In this document: in pieces, positions 8,255-17,606 of the stretch
Layout of the letters: every line of letters starts with the position of its first letter
Position numbering within the stretch: the first letter of the stretch is position 1
Source: JBDIVL01 sp039794405
GTDB lineage: Bacteria; Planctomycetota; Brocadiia; Brocadiales; Brocadiaceae
Length of the DNA stretch: 36,184 bases
Reading direction: 5' to 3'
Assembly: GCA_039794405.1 (NCBI GenBank)
Contig: JBDIVL010000039.1
Location: 1 to 36,184, forward strand
Translations under genes and position numbers: made by a program
Notes under the pieces: model-generated
Database searches by the model: none
What the model saw: only the letters and a program-made list of their open reading frames with translations
What the model was told of the DNA's origin: nothing

Positions 8255-8336
8255 AATTTATGAAACCTCTGGTTCTATAGCAGCATACCACTATTATTAA
8301 ATTTATGATACCTTTAATCCTATTTGGAGATTTACG

Positions 8337-9068
8337 TTGAAAATAAAAAAAATGTTACCTACCACAGTAACCATGGGAAATATAATTTGTGGGTTTGTTT
8401 CGATTTTATGTATTTTAGAACAGAAATTTGAGATAGCAGCATGGTTAATTATAGCGTCCATGGCACTGGATGCCTTTGATGGGAGATTAGCACGTATGAT
8501 GAAAAGTACGAGTAAGACAGGTGCTCAATTGGATACCATGGCAGACTTAGTGACCTTTGGTATAGCTCCCGCATTACTTATGATAAGGGTTTGCACCAGC
8601 CTACCCAATATTATTTTATGGGGTATCGGATTATTTTTTATGATATGCTCCGCCCTTCGATTGGCCAGGTTTAATATACAAAAAGATGAAGGCACTGATA
8701 TACCAAAGAATTTTTTTACCGGATTACCAACTACCCTCTCGGGAGGAACGATCGCACAACTTGTTATTCTTGATCATTTCATGCAAATAAGGCTCGAAAC
8801 AAATATAATCCCGGTGCTTTTACCATTTGTTACTTTTATACTGGGCTTATTTATGATTAGCAGGATTCCATTCTATAATATCACAGGCAAGATTGGGCTT
8901 AAGCAGGGTATTTGGGCTATGATATTAGAATTTTCTGCCGCTATTCTATTTTTCGTAATTACTCCTGAACTAGCATTATCTACAACGTTAAGTTGTTATC
9001 TAATAATCTGTGCAATGTATGGAGTTGTGAAGGGCAAACAGCTAAATAAAAGGTATTCAGTAACTTAA
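8337..9068 (+). CDS. pssA: CDP-diacylglycerol-serine O-phosphatidyltransferase
   Basis: PssA makes phosphatidylserine from CDP-diacylglycerol and serine, the first step to phosphatidylethanolamine, in the inner membrane. The CDP-alcohol phosphotransferase motif is complete: D45, D48-G49, A52-R53, G62, D66 and D70 in the spacing D-x2-DG-x2-AR-x8-G-x3-D-x3-D. The N terminus (LPTTVTMGNIICGF) and the helix pattern (about eight hydrophobic segments over 243 residues) fit the membrane-bound PssA class. The start is TTG, supported by GGAGA at 8326-8330, six bases upstream. A phosphatidylserine decarboxylase gene, its usual partner, is not adjacent. Confidence 0.93.
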   Translation: MKIKKMLPTTVTMGNIICGFVSILCILEQKFEIAAWLIIASMALDAFDGRLARMMKSTSKTGAQLDTMADLVTFGIAPALLMIRVCTSLPNIILWGIGLFFMICSALRLARFNIQKDEGTDIPKNFFTGLPTTLSGGTIAQLVILDHFMQIRLETNIIPVLLPFVTFILGLFMISRIPFYNITGKIGLKQGIWAMILEFSAAILFFVITPELALSTTLSCYLIICAMYGVVKGKQLNKRYSVT

Positions 9069-9427
9069 GATCTATCAAAATCTGAATAGATATTATAGTG
9101 ATCTCGAAGAGAATATCCTAGCATGGCGCAGTCGCAATTAAAACAAGAAAAATAATACAAACATGTCAAAGGTTAAAAACCTAAAGCTCAAAATCTAAAG
9201 TTAAGATCCTACATCTGAAATGAGATTGGCCAATGACATTTAGTAACAGATCGCTGCAAAAAGAGCTTAGGAGTTGGAAGGTTTAAGGGTTTAATATTTT
9301 TTTAACTCTCAAACTCTTAAATTCTTTTGCGGTGGGCTGAATTGTCGCGGAATTTGTTTGGCTTTTGGTTTTTGAAATTTGGATTTGAAGCTTCGGCGCC
9401 CTTTTACCGATCGAGAAGGCGTTTCCT
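9069..9427. other. Convergent gap between pssA and purM
   Basis: No gene is credible here. An imperfect inverted repeat runs from about 9262 to 9331 (AAGAGCTTAGGAGTT against AACTCTCAAACTCTT), with a T-run at 9297-9303. It may serve as a weak terminator between the two converging genes. Confidence 0.4.
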
Positions 9428-10498
9428 TTACACAATATGCACAATCCTATTACCTTTTATGACCTCACCAATCACTGTCCCTTGTTCTTTTAAGCCTTTG
9501 AGAGCATGTAAAATAATCTCAACATTCGATCTCGATACAATTAATACCATACCAATACCCATATTAAATACGTGGAACATTTCTTCATCTTTGATATTAC
9601 CTAAATCCTGTATAATATTGAATATTTTCGGAGTATGCCATTTGGCTTTTTCCAGTCTAACAGCACAACCATCGGGTAATATGCGGGGTATATTTTCTAA
9701 AAGCCCTCCACCGGTAATGTGTGCCACACCCTTTATAATATTCTTTGTTTTATCTGTATTTAAAATTTTCAGTATCGGATTCACGTAAATCCTCGTCGGT
9801 CTTATCAATTCTTCCCCCAGGGTAGTATCTAAACCATACTTTGTAAGCTTCTGGGTTAGCTTCATCTTTGCCTTATCGAAAAAGACCTTTCTTACAAGGG
9901 AAAACCCATTACTATGCACACCACTCGAACTTAAACCGATTACTATATCGCCAGGCTTAATTTTCTTGCCATTGATGATTTTATCCTTCTCCACGACACC
10001 AACTACAAAACCAGCAATGTCATATTCTCCTTCTTGATAAAACCCTGGCATCTCCGGGGTCTCACCACCGATAAGAGCACAACCTGCTTGACAACATCCC
10101 TCTACAATTCCATCTAATACCTCGTGCAAAACTCCCGGTACAATTTTACTACTTGCTAAATAGTCCAATAAAAACAACGGTTCTGCACCTAATACAAGAA
10201 TATCGTTAACACACATAGCTACCAGATCAATTCCGATAGTATCGTGCTTTTTCATCATAAAGGCAATTTTTAATTTCGTACCCACACCATCCGTAGAGGA
10301 AACGAGCACTGGCTGGCAATATTTTTTAGAACGTGAATTTAAGGCAAATAAGCCCCCAAATCCGTCAGGATTTTCAATCACCTGCGGACGGAAAGTAGTT
10401 TGGATTTTTGAGTAAATGTCTGTCGTGAATTGGCCTTTTGTCCCAATATCAACGCCTGCATCTTTATAGGAGAGTCCTTTTGTTATTTTTTTTGTCAT
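9428..10498 (-). CDS. purM: Phosphoribosylformylglycinamidine cyclo-ligase (AIR synthetase)
   Basis: PurM closes the imidazole ring, turning FGAM into AIR with ATP, step five of purine synthesis. The 356-residue protein begins with the family signature LSYKDAGVDI. It also contains STDGVGTKLKIA (about 68-79), GIDLVAMCVNDIL (about 89-101), GGETPEMPG and the glycine-rich THITGGGL-type loop (VAHITGGGLLENIPR). It is the last gene of the minus-strand run purF, two radical SAM genes, glycosyltransferase, purM, and follows the glycosyltransferase by 28 bases. Its product AIR is also the precursor of the thiamine pyrimidine and of benzimidazole lower ligands of B12. Confidence 0.96.
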   Translation of the reverse strand: MTKKITKGLSYKDAGVDIGTKGQFTTDIYSKIQTTFRPQVIENPDGFGGLFALNSRSKKYCQPVLVSSTDGVGTKLKIAFMMKKHDTIGIDLVAMCVNDILVLGAEPLFLLDYLASSKIVPGVLHEVLDGIVEGCCQAGCALIGGETPEMPGFYQEGEYDIAGFVVGVVEKDKIINGKKIKPGDIVIGLSSSGVHSNGFSLVRKVFFDKAKMKLTQKLTKYGLDTTLGEELIRPTRIYVNPILKILNTDKTKNIIKGVAHITGGGLLENIPRILPDGCAVRLEKAKWHTPKIFNIIQDLGNIKDEEMFHVFNMGIGMVLIVSRSNVEIILHALKGLKEQGTVIGEVIKGNRIVHIV

Positions 10499-10526
10499 AT
10501 ATCATCCGTGTAAAGTTACAGATAAA

Positions 10527-11573
10527 TTAATTTTCTCTTTCTGCCATTGTATCTCTATGATCTATTTTTCCTTTCCACGTAGGTCTTATCGACCCTACCC
10601 TGCCTTTATAAAAACCTAAGCACATACCATATACATAGGCAAATTCACGTACAATGGGTAAGATCGCCAGGAATGGTAATATTTTTACTGGTACAGAATT
10701 TTTGTTTTTTATCATTACCAATACACCTAAGGGTATATATATAATTGTCATAGAACTTAATAAAAGTAAGAAAATTAGCCCAGGCGTAAAGAACATCCTG
10801 GTTCCGCAGGATACCGCTACCAAAAACACTAAAAGACTGATAAAGAGTGCCATGAATATCAGAGGCCGTATCCAGAGTCTTATATTGAATGGCATTTGTT
10901 CCCGGAATTTCAGACCCATTGCATAGCCCCAATAAAACTTCCTTTTCCAGATATTTTGCCATGTGTCTGGATATACAGTACTAACAATGTTATGAGGATC
11001 GTAAGCAACCTTACCTGTTCTCTTCAATTTCCAACCCAGCTCTGAATCCTCACTCCACCATGAGTTTTCACTGAACCCTTCCAAACTTAAGAGCGCATTT
11101 CTACGAATAGCAGAATTTACACCGGACAATTTATTCGGAACTAATGATTTTTTCAATACACCATTCAATATTTGGTCTAAAACACTCGTTGCATGAGCTA
11201 GTAGCTTATCCTTATTATATGCTTGATAGCCCCCCCCTACCGCAACAACATCCTGTTGCTCAAAGGATGACCTAAACTTTTGTAACCAATTACAAGGGAC
11301 AACAGTATCAGCATCCGTTGTAACAACAATATCTCCCGTAGCCTTTTGTAATCCTGAATTCAAAGCAGCTGCCCTTCCGCCGTTCTTTTCTCTTTTGACT
11401 AAGACAACACCTTTATTGAAAAATTTCTCAACGGTTTGAACAGTCCGATCCGTTGACGCATCATCTACGATAATGATTTCTTTTTCATCGTAGTTAATTG
11501 AAGTGAGAGAACTTAGGCAGGATGCAATAGACTGCTCTTCATTATACGCAGGAACAAGGATAGAGAATTTCAT
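10527..11573 (-). CDS. Membrane-anchored family 2 glycosyltransferase
   Basis: Residues 1-230 form a GT-A domain: MKFSILVPAYNEEQSIASCL at the start, IIIVDDASTD, the metal-binding TDADT, and NSWWSEDSELGWKLKRTG with the acidic catalytic ED. These enzymes move a sugar from an NDP-sugar donor. Two or three hydrophobic segments near the C terminus anchor it in the membrane, as in polysaccharide synthases. The ATG at 11573 starts at the fold's first strand. An in-frame TTG at 11609 would add 12 unconserved residues. It lies between the B12-type radical SAM gene and purM. Donor, acceptor and product cannot be told. Confidence 0.85.
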   Translation of the reverse strand: MKFSILVPAYNEEQSIASCLSSLTSINYDEKEIIIVDDASTDRTVQTVEKFFNKGVVLVKREKNGGRAAALNSGLQKATGDIVVTTDADTVVPCNWLQKFRSSFEQQDVVAVGGGYQAYNKDKLLAHATSVLDQILNGVLKKSLVPNKLSGVNSAIRRNALLSLEGFSENSWWSEDSELGWKLKRTGKVAYDPHNIVSTVYPDTWQNIWKRKFYWGYAMGLKFREQMPFNIRLWIRPLIFMALFISLLVFLVAVSCGTRMFFTPGLIFLLLLSSMTIIYIPLGVLVMIKNKNSVPVKILPFLAILPIVREFAYVYGMCLGFYKGRVGSIRPTWKGKIDHRDTMAEREN

Positions 11574-11642
11574 GAGAATGTGCCCTAATCCGGACAAAGC
11601 CAGAACCAAACAGGGATCAAATAAAGATTCAGATTTACAATG

Positions 11643-13064
11643 TTAAAAAAGCTTCCTGAACATGGCCTTTAAAGAATCGAGGGAACCCAATCGCCGCACA
11701 TTTTTTAAGATAAAACGAGGTGTCAGGAAAAATTCAAAATTGGCGCGCCGCACAGCATTCTCAAGATCCACCTTGCTGAGATGGGGATAAGCAATATTGG
11801 CTTCCTTTGCAACATTAACGGGCTTATAGTCGCCGTAAACAAATAATTTGTTTTCCTTTGCAATTTGGTAAAATTCCGTCCCTGGAAAGGGATTTGCGAT
11901 ATTATACATTACCTGGTCAACCTTCAACCGTTTAACCTCTTCCACATTTTTTCTAATAGTATCCATCGTCTCTAACGGTGATGCGCCAAACATAATATTG
12001 ATCTTGGCCGATATACCATATTTCTTTACTAATTTAATGGCCTCTTCATTTTTCTTAACATCAATATCTTTCTTCACGTAATCCAGGATTTCCTGATTAA
12101 ACGATTCAACGCCAAGATCGATAAACTTGCAATGTGCCGCAGCCATAGCCTTTATAATAGGTTCATTTAAGTGATCCGATCTTGCGGAACACCCCCATAC
12201 AATATCTAGGTCCTTAATACCCTCACAAATCTTAACCGTCCGCTCCTCCCCCCATACAAATTGATCATCCTGTATATTTACCGCCTTGTAACCAAGGGAT
12301 TTTAATAAGGTAAATTCTTCAATGATATTTTCAGGAGATCTCTTCCTTACCGGGGGTTTCTTACCAAAATGATGCTTATATTCAAGTTCTCTTGAAAAAC
12401 TCAATGAGGACGGAACACAATAAATACATCGATATGAACAACCCCTTGAAGTACAAACAGCCGTAAATGGACGTTTTCCTAATTTAGGATTATAATAAAT
12501 ATCCCTTTCTTCCAGAAGGTGCCTGGCCGGGAATGGAAGTGCATCCAGATCCTCTATTGGCTCCCGGTTACCATTGTGGATGGTTTTATCTTTGTTCTTG
12601 AAAGATACACTTTTTATCCCCTTGACACTTGATTTGGTCTCCAACGCCTTTACTAATTCAAGCATGGTATATTCAGCCTCACCCCTAACAACGTAGCAAT
12701 CTTCATCCACCACAAATTCTGCGGGTCTGTCAGATGGTGCAGGACCAAAAAAAATAACCGATACATTGCCCCTTATCTCTCGGATGTCTTGCAACGCCTG
12801 AATATCCGTTCTCTGGGAGAGATTAACAGAATAGAAGCAATAGGCGTCGCTCAGGTCTTCTTTCAAAAACGTGAGAAAATGTCCACGATCCCATTTTTTA
12901 ATGGTAGCTTCTATGTATCTTACTTCATAACCTTTTTTCTCTAAGATGGCAGCAGCACTAAGAAGAAAGATATTAGGAACATAATAAAGTAAATAAGCAC
13001 AACCTGCAACCCGCTCAGGGATATTTCCATCAATGGGTGGTGGTACGAGAAAAGTAATCTTCAT
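11643..13064 (-). CDS. B12-binding-domain radical SAM enzyme
   Basis: This 473-residue protein has an N-terminal Rossmann-like half typical of cobalamin-binding radical SAM proteins (MKITFLVPPP, NIFLLSAAAILEKKGYEV, FFGPAPSDRP). The radical SAM core starts near 200, with CxxxCxxC at C209, C213 and C216 for the [4Fe-4S] cluster. Later segments are MFGASPLETMDT and NIANPFPGTEFY. The architecture is that of the BchE/HpnJ-like class, whose members act on lipids, tetrapyrroles or other unactivated carbons. The substrate is unknown. It is flanked by a second radical SAM gene (32 bases upstream) and a glycosyltransferase in an apparent operon. Confidence 0.88.
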   Translation of the reverse strand: MKITFLVPPPIDGNIPERVAGCAYLLYYVPNIFLLSAAAILEKKGYEVRYIEATIKKWDRGHFLTFLKEDLSDAYCFYSVNLSQRTDIQALQDIREIRGNVSVIFFGPAPSDRPAEFVVDEDCYVVRGEAEYTMLELVKALETKSSVKGIKSVSFKNKDKTIHNGNREPIEDLDALPFPARHLLEERDIYYNPKLGKRPFTAVCTSRGCSYRCIYCVPSSLSFSRELEYKHHFGKKPPVRKRSPENIIEEFTLLKSLGYKAVNIQDDQFVWGEERTVKICEGIKDLDIVWGCSARSDHLNEPIIKAMAAAHCKFIDLGVESFNQEILDYVKKDIDVKKNEEAIKLVKKYGISAKINIMFGASPLETMDTIRKNVEEVKRLKVDQVMYNIANPFPGTEFYQIAKENKLFVYGDYKPVNVAKEANIAYPHLSKVDLENAVRRANFEFFLTPRFILKNVRRLGSLDSLKAMFRKLF

Positions 13065-13096
13065 ATGTTTTTATATATGAGACCGAAAATGATAAG

Positions 13097-14110
13097 TCAA
13101 TTCAAATGTTTCAACCTCAGGGCGTCGCAAGTACCACAAACATCATTCTGATGCTCACGAAAATACTGCATATTCTCGCCGTGCCATATTTCGCTAATAC
13201 TTTGCTTTAATATATTTCCCACTTCATACCGTGGAAGATCGCAGCACGGAGCAACCTTGCCATCAACAGTAATATACAAATAATCGTAAGGTTTAGGACA
13301 ATACTTGTCAAACCGGTACATCACAGGGCGAAGCTGCCTGTACAGTAACCGAAGGAAACTATTATCAAATGCTGTGTAGTTACTATCGACCTGTAATCCG
13401 TATTTCCTGGCTATTTCTTCGGCCTTTTTATAAATCTCTAATTCTTCTTCCATACTCGGCCTCTTAAAACCATTTTTATCTAAAGGTATGTTTAATCGTA
13501 CCAAGTATACACGGTCGGCCCCCACTTCTCCGGCAAATTTAACGGTGTCCAGACATTGTTGTTTGCTATGCATAGTTATTTGAATTGTAATAGCCGGTTT
13601 TCTCTTATTACCACGGTACTGAATGAGAGATTGAATATTCTTCTGTACGACTTTATTAGAAGGGTGACCCTCTTGTGCTTCGCTACATTCCTCCACACTA
13701 TCCATGGAAATCGTTAGCTTATCGAGTGATGTTTCGATAAGTCCATCAATACATGAAGCCAACAACAGACCATTGGTTGTCAGACCTACGTTATGCCCTT
13801 TCCTTTTTGTATACATAATCATATCCATTAATGCCGGATGGAGTAGGGGCTCTCCCCAACCAGTAAGGGTAATATTGTAGTGAGATTCTATTCTATCGAC
13901 GATTTCTCTAAAAAGGCTAAGTGAAATGTCTTTTTCTGGCAGGTTAAATGATTCCCGTGGGCACATACCACAGGTGTAATTACAGCGGTTGGTAATTTCT
14001 ATCTGGATACGCTCAGGTTGTTGAGGAATGATATAAAAGGTCCTACCCAGGACACCTTTTATCAAATATAGCGGATTTGTAAGCATTATTTTAATACAAC
14101 GATACACCAT
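13097..14110 (-). CDS. Radical SAM protein with SPASM-type C terminus
   Basis: The radical SAM core carries C43, C47 and C50 in CNYTCGMC, preceded by RIQIEITNR. TGWGEPLLHP and LTTNGLLL follow, all canonical. The C-terminal part has clustered cysteines (YCPKP, VAPCCDLPRYEVGNI, VCGTCDAL) as in SPASM domains, which bind extra Fe-S clusters. Related proteins modify peptides, sugars or alcohols. No precursor peptide is visible next to it. It starts 19 bases after purF ends, so translation is probably coupled to it within one transcript. Confidence 0.87.
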   Translation of the reverse strand: MVYRCIKIMLTNPLYLIKGVLGRTFYIIPQQPERIQIEITNRCNYTCGMCPRESFNLPEKDISLSLFREIVDRIESHYNITLTGWGEPLLHPALMDMIMYTKRKGHNVGLTTNGLLLASCIDGLIETSLDKLTISMDSVEECSEAQEGHPSNKVVQKNIQSLIQYRGNKRKPAITIQITMHSKQQCLDTVKFAGEVGADRVYLVRLNIPLDKNGFKRPSMEEELEIYKKAEEIARKYGLQVDSNYTAFDNSFLRLLYRQLRPVMYRFDKYCPKPYDYLYITVDGKVAPCCDLPRYEVGNILKQSISEIWHGENMQYFREHQNDVCGTCDALRLKHLN

Positions 14111-14129
14111 TTCAGGAAATATTCACAAT

Positions 14130-15548
14130 CTAGCCAACCTTCTGAACCTTTGTTACAAGCTCTCTTTCAACAAGATTCTTCGTCTCCTCATCAACAGGAA
14201 TGGGATATCGACTTGTAAAACAGGCATTACAAAAGCTTTCTTTCGGTTGTGTTGTACAGCTCATCATGCCATCTACACTAAGATAACTTAAGCTGTCTAC
14301 ATCTAAAAACCTCCGTATCTCTTCTAAACTATGATCTGCTGCTATGAGTTCACCCTTTTGCTGGAAATCAATACCATAATAACATGGATAACGATGGGGA
14401 GGACAACTAATCCTAGTATGGATCTCCTTCGCCCCTGCCTTACGTAACAATCCGAACCGTGATTTGGATGTTGTCCCTCTTACGATAGAATCATCGACAA
14501 CAATAACCCTCTTTCCTTCTACCGTCTCTTTTAATGCATTCAGCTTGAGCTCTACGATGCGGTGCCGTCTATCTTGTTCAGGTAATATGAATGTTCTGCC
14601 AACATAATGATTACGAATAAATCCCCGGTCAAAAGGTATCCCCGATGCATGAGAATAACCAATCGCAGCAGAATTTCCACCTTCAGGAACGGAAATTACA
14701 ACATCGGCATCCACAGGTGATTCTTCGACAAGTTTAGCCCCCAATTTTTTACGAAAGAGATGAACACTCTCGCCGTAGACCTTGCTATCAGGTCGGGAAA
14801 AGTATACCATTTCAAATATACAAAAGGCAGGCTTAACACTCTTTTGAGGGCAATAGTATTCACTCCGAATCCCATTCTTGCCTATGTAAACTGCCTCACC
14901 AGGGTTAACATCTCGAATATATTCCGCTCCCACCTGATCTAGGGCACATGTCTCAGATGCCATCACATAATTACCATTTAATCTTCCCAAGGCCAAGGGC
15001 CTGAAACCATGGGGATCACGCACTCCTACCATCTCTTCCGGCGTCAAAAATAACAGGGAAAAAGAGCCACGTAATTGGCTTAGTACAAGGGACAAGCTCT
15101 TTTGCATCATATTTAAAGGCTTCGCCATAAGGTGGACAATAATTTCTGTATCTGAGGTAGTATGAAATATTGATCCATTAGCCTCAAATTCCTCACGAAG
15201 TCTTTTTGCATTGGTCAATTGCCCGTTATGAGCAACGGCAACCTTTCCCTTGTAATAATCTACTACTAGGGGTTGTGCATTGCTCGCATTGCTGGAACCA
15301 ACGGTTGAATATCTGACATGTCCTATAGCAATTGGGTTTTTTAAAGATTTGAGTATATGGGGTCTTATAACATCATTTACCAAACCCATTCCCTTATGAT
15401 AAAGAATATCTTTCCCATCTGTTGAAGCAATTCCAGCACTTTCTTCTCCACGGTGCTGCAAGGAGTATAGACCGTAATAAACCCTCTCTACTGCATCTTC
15501 ACAACCATAAATTCCAAATAATCCACAACTTTCTTTTACCTCGGACAT
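14130..15548 (-). CDS. purF: Amidophosphoribosyltransferase
   Basis: PurF catalyses the committed first step of purine synthesis, forming phosphoribosylamine from PRPP and glutamine. MSEVKES looks like a short propeptide removed to expose catalytic C8 (CGLFGIYG). The glutaminase half contains SLQHRGEESAGI and GHVRYSTVG. The transferase half has the PRPP loop VIVVDDSIVRGTTS. Cysteines in the CIFE, CPPHRYPC and CNAC segments match the [4Fe-4S]-containing Bacillus-type enzyme. At 472 residues it is of normal length. It heads the run of five minus-strand genes. A TATAAT-like -10 at 15576-15581 lies just upstream but lacks a good -35. Confidence 0.96.
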   Translation of the reverse strand: MSEVKESCGLFGIYGCEDAVERVYYGLYSLQHRGEESAGIASTDGKDILYHKGMGLVNDVIRPHILKSLKNPIAIGHVRYSTVGSSNASNAQPLVVDYYKGKVAVAHNGQLTNAKRLREEFEANGSIFHTTSDTEIIVHLMAKPLNMMQKSLSLVLSQLRGSFSLLFLTPEEMVGVRDPHGFRPLALGRLNGNYVMASETCALDQVGAEYIRDVNPGEAVYIGKNGIRSEYYCPQKSVKPAFCIFEMVYFSRPDSKVYGESVHLFRKKLGAKLVEESPVDADVVISVPEGGNSAAIGYSHASGIPFDRGFIRNHYVGRTFILPEQDRRHRIVELKLNALKETVEGKRVIVVDDSIVRGTTSKSRFGLLRKAGAKEIHTRISCPPHRYPCYYGIDFQQKGELIAADHSLEEIRRFLDVDSLSYLSVDGMMSCTTQPKESFCNACFTSRYPIPVDEETKNLVERELVTKVQKVG

Positions 15549-15970
15549 ATTTCTAAAGCTATCCTTATAAGAAACATTATAAAATTACCCGTATAAAACT
15601 TGTATTTACTCAGGAGGAAAATTACAATAGATTTGATAATACATTCGGGTGGGAAGATTATGCATTATGATTATATCAAACAGAGAATGGGTGTCAATAT
15701 AATTCACATGTTGTCAGGTTTATGGTTCACGGTTGTTTTCCTTTCTTCAAACCTTTCAATATTCATCCCTCTTTAACCCTGAATCGTGAACTTTGAACCT
15801 GGGTAGGTACAAAAATTTCTTAACCGGAGGATTTCGTCAGTTACACAACTGACAGCTGATAGCTAATAGCTGTTAGCAGTCAGGAATTGGATAAAGCTGC
15901 AAGCTGACCGCTGATGACTGATGATGGCTGACAGCTTATAAAGTTTTTAAAAATCACTAAACAAGATTTT
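15549..15970. other. purF-thiE divergent gap with degenerate repeats
   Basis: No gene is seen. An imperfect inverted repeat (arms about 15716-15734 and 15775-15800, sharing AGGTT and GTTCAC blocks) is followed by a degenerate AGCTGATAG-type repeat tract at 15848-15942. I looked for a TPP riboswitch before thiE and saw none. Confidence 0.5.
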
Positions 15971-16615
15971 ATGAAACATTTTTCAGACGTAAGGCTTTAT
16001 ATTATAATAAGTTCAAACCTTTCTAGAAAACCTATCATAGAAACACTTCAAGAAGTTATTCAAGGTGGAGCAGATGCTATACAATTACGTGAAAAGACGA
16101 TGCCTGATAGCGAATTCCTCACCTTGGCCAGAGAATTTAGGAAGATAACCTCTCAATCAAAAACCCTTTTTATCGTAAATGACCGTGCTGAAATCGCAAA
16201 AAGAGTAGACGCAGATGGACTCCATATCGGGCAATCAGATATTAGCATCCACACTGCACGGGAAATAATGAACAATAGGATAATAGGAATCTCAACTCAT
16301 AGTACATCTCAAGCACAAAGAGCACAGCAAGAAGGCGCAGACTACATCAGCGTTGGCCCCATTTTTTATACTGAAACAAAGAGCTACGAGCCTCCGGTAG
16401 GCCTCGGTTATCTGAGACAAGTAAAGAGAGACATTACTATTCCTTTCGTTGCCATAGGCGCCATTAATCTTGAAAATCTCAATGAGGTATTACATGCAGG
16501 GGCATCATGCGTTGCAATCTGTTCTGCAGTTATCATGAGTGATAACGTTATTGAAACTGTTCGGTCTTTTAAGACCAGACTCACTACACATGCCTTAACC
16601 CAGCAACAAGGTTAA
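15971..16615 (+). CDS. thiE: Thiamine-phosphate synthase
   Basis: ThiE couples HMP-pyrophosphate with the thiazole phosphate to give thiamine monophosphate. The 214-residue TIM barrel shows ADAIQLREKTM, FIVNDRAEIA, DGLHIGQSD, YISVGPIFYTETK and VAIGAINLENLNEVLHAGA, all typical of ThiE rather than TenI. No strong ribosome binding site precedes the ATG. It is alone, divergent from purF. The pyrimidine half of thiamine derives from AIR, the PurM product, so its position beside purine genes may be functional or chance. Confidence 0.93.
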   Translation: MKHFSDVRLYIIISSNLSRKPIIETLQEVIQGGADAIQLREKTMPDSEFLTLAREFRKITSQSKTLFIVNDRAEIAKRVDADGLHIGQSDISIHTAREIMNNRIIGISTHSTSQAQRAQQEGADYISVGPIFYTETKSYEPPVGLGYLRQVKRDITIPFVAIGAINLENLNEVLHAGASCVAICSAVIMSDNVIETVRSFKTRLTTHALTQQQG

Positions 16616-17045
16616 TAGTATTACCGCATAAAAACTTCTTTTTTCAGCATGTTTTAAAATATTTCTTGATAAATAGGAAAACGTACCAAACGTTTCGGTT
16701 TAATCGCAGACGATTGAACCAGCCCCGAGGATACTCCTGGAAAGCGGTATTGTATTTGCTTAATCTTATGACACAAGATAAGCCCGATAGAAAATTAAAA
16801 TAATCAAAAGTATCCTTACTCCAAGGTCCTATGATCAAAGCATTCAAAAATTATGTGATAATAAATTTTATTTTTTTCACACGAAGGTTGCAATTTTAAA
16901 CATTTGAACTTTGGATTTTGATATTTAACATTTAATGTTTGGTATTCTTATACGCTTTTTCCTGTTTGGTTACAACTTCGTCATGCAGGATAATTCTATA
17001 AAGTAAAACAATAATACCCTTTCATTAAAGGAATGGATTTTAAAT
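16616..17045. other. Gap with a dispersed-repeat copy
   Basis: No gene is supported here. It holds one copy of a dispersed repeat (16673-16726) that recurs at 35861-35914. The rest is AT-rich without clear signals. Confidence 0.5.
16673..16726. repeat. Dispersed repeat B, copy 1
   Basis: The block contains ACGTACCAAA, GTTTCGGTT and an inverted repeat (16697-16720, GGTTTAATCG against CGATTGAACC). The second copy at 35861-35914 matches along its full length with few changes, including the leading ATAGG-AAACGT. Confidence 0.8.
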
Positions 17046-17600
17046 ATGGGAAAAATTGTACCGTTGATTCCTTTGTGTTTATTTATCTTAACAACCCCTG
17101 GTTGTGAGTCCTTTTTAAAAAAGGACTCCACGAAGCCTTATAAGTTTAACTCTTCAGAAGAGGTAGAAGTACCACCAAAAAGCAGTGGTTATCTGGTCGA
17201 TGGATCTACAGTAAAAGTTGATACAGGAGAAGGAGAAAAAAGAATCTCCGTACTTGAACAATTTGAGCAAACAAAACAAGCTCTTGCAGCATCACGGGAA
17301 AAGATCATTCTCCTTGAAAAGGAACTGGAAAACGAAAGAACAGCCAAAGCTACTCTTAAAACAGAACTGAATGAACTTGGAAAGCAGCTAGAAGCTATGA
17401 GACAATTTATTATAGAAAACGAAAAATTAAGAAAACAATTGGAAGAGTGCCAGGAACCTTATGAGGAGAAGATTAAGGAACTAATCACGGAATTAACTAA
17501 GGCACAGATTGAAGAAACAAAGGCAAAACAAGAACTTATCAGTCTGAAGATAGAGTTGTTAATGCAAAAGAAAAAACAAATACAACAGGAACCCCAATAA
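17046..17600 (+). CDS. Putative coiled-coil lipoprotein
   Basis: This 184-residue protein has a short hydrophobic leader and Cys20 in TTPGC, an atypical but plausible lipobox. Residues 68-180 are a long, charged heptad-rich coiled coil (for example KIILLEKELENERTAKATL). I do not recognise the family. It precedes another predicted lipoprotein by 6 bases, so the two are probably one operon and may form an envelope complex. Flagellar genes begin 1.2 kb downstream, so a link to the flagellum or cell envelope is possible but unproven. Confidence 0.65.
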   Translation: MGKIVPLIPLCLFILTTPGCESFLKKDSTKPYKFNSSEEVEVPPKSSGYLVDGSTVKVDTGEGEKRISVLEQFEQTKQALAASREKIILLEKELENERTAKATLKTELNELGKQLEAMRQFIIENEKLRKQLEECQEPYEEKIKELITELTKAQIEETKAKQELISLKIELLMQKKKQIQQEPQ

Positions 17601-17606
17601 AATATT

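Larger units (their letters stand above)
7639..8336. other. 700-bp AT-rich intergenic region with palindromes
   Basis: No credible gene is seen between the divergently oriented aquaporin-family gene and pssA. The region holds a 28-bp perfect palindrome (8035-8062), two copies of TCAATATTGA exactly 100 bases apart (8121-8130 and 8221-8230), and a promoter candidate for pssA (8227-8254). These are listed separately. Confidence 0.6.

Noticed and set aside
8264..8290. Weak sigma-54-like spacing TGGTTCTATAGCAGCA before pssA
   Set aside because: Only GG and GC fit; the TTGC block is absent and a better sigma-70 candidate lies just upstream.
9327..9788. 153-codon plus-strand frame overlapping the 3' end of purM
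   Set aside because: It is antisense to conserved purM code and has no ribosome binding site or recognisable domain.
11643..14110. Assignment of the two radical SAM genes to ladderane or hopanoid lipid synthesis
   Set aside because: Attractive if the host is an anammox bacterium, but no fatty-acid or squalene/hopene genes are nearby and the family resemblance is only architectural.
15549..15970. Possible TPP riboswitch before thiE or purine riboswitch before purF
   Set aside because: The conserved CTGAGA and ACCTGA-type blocks of the TPP element and the core loops of the purine aptamer were not found on the relevant strands.
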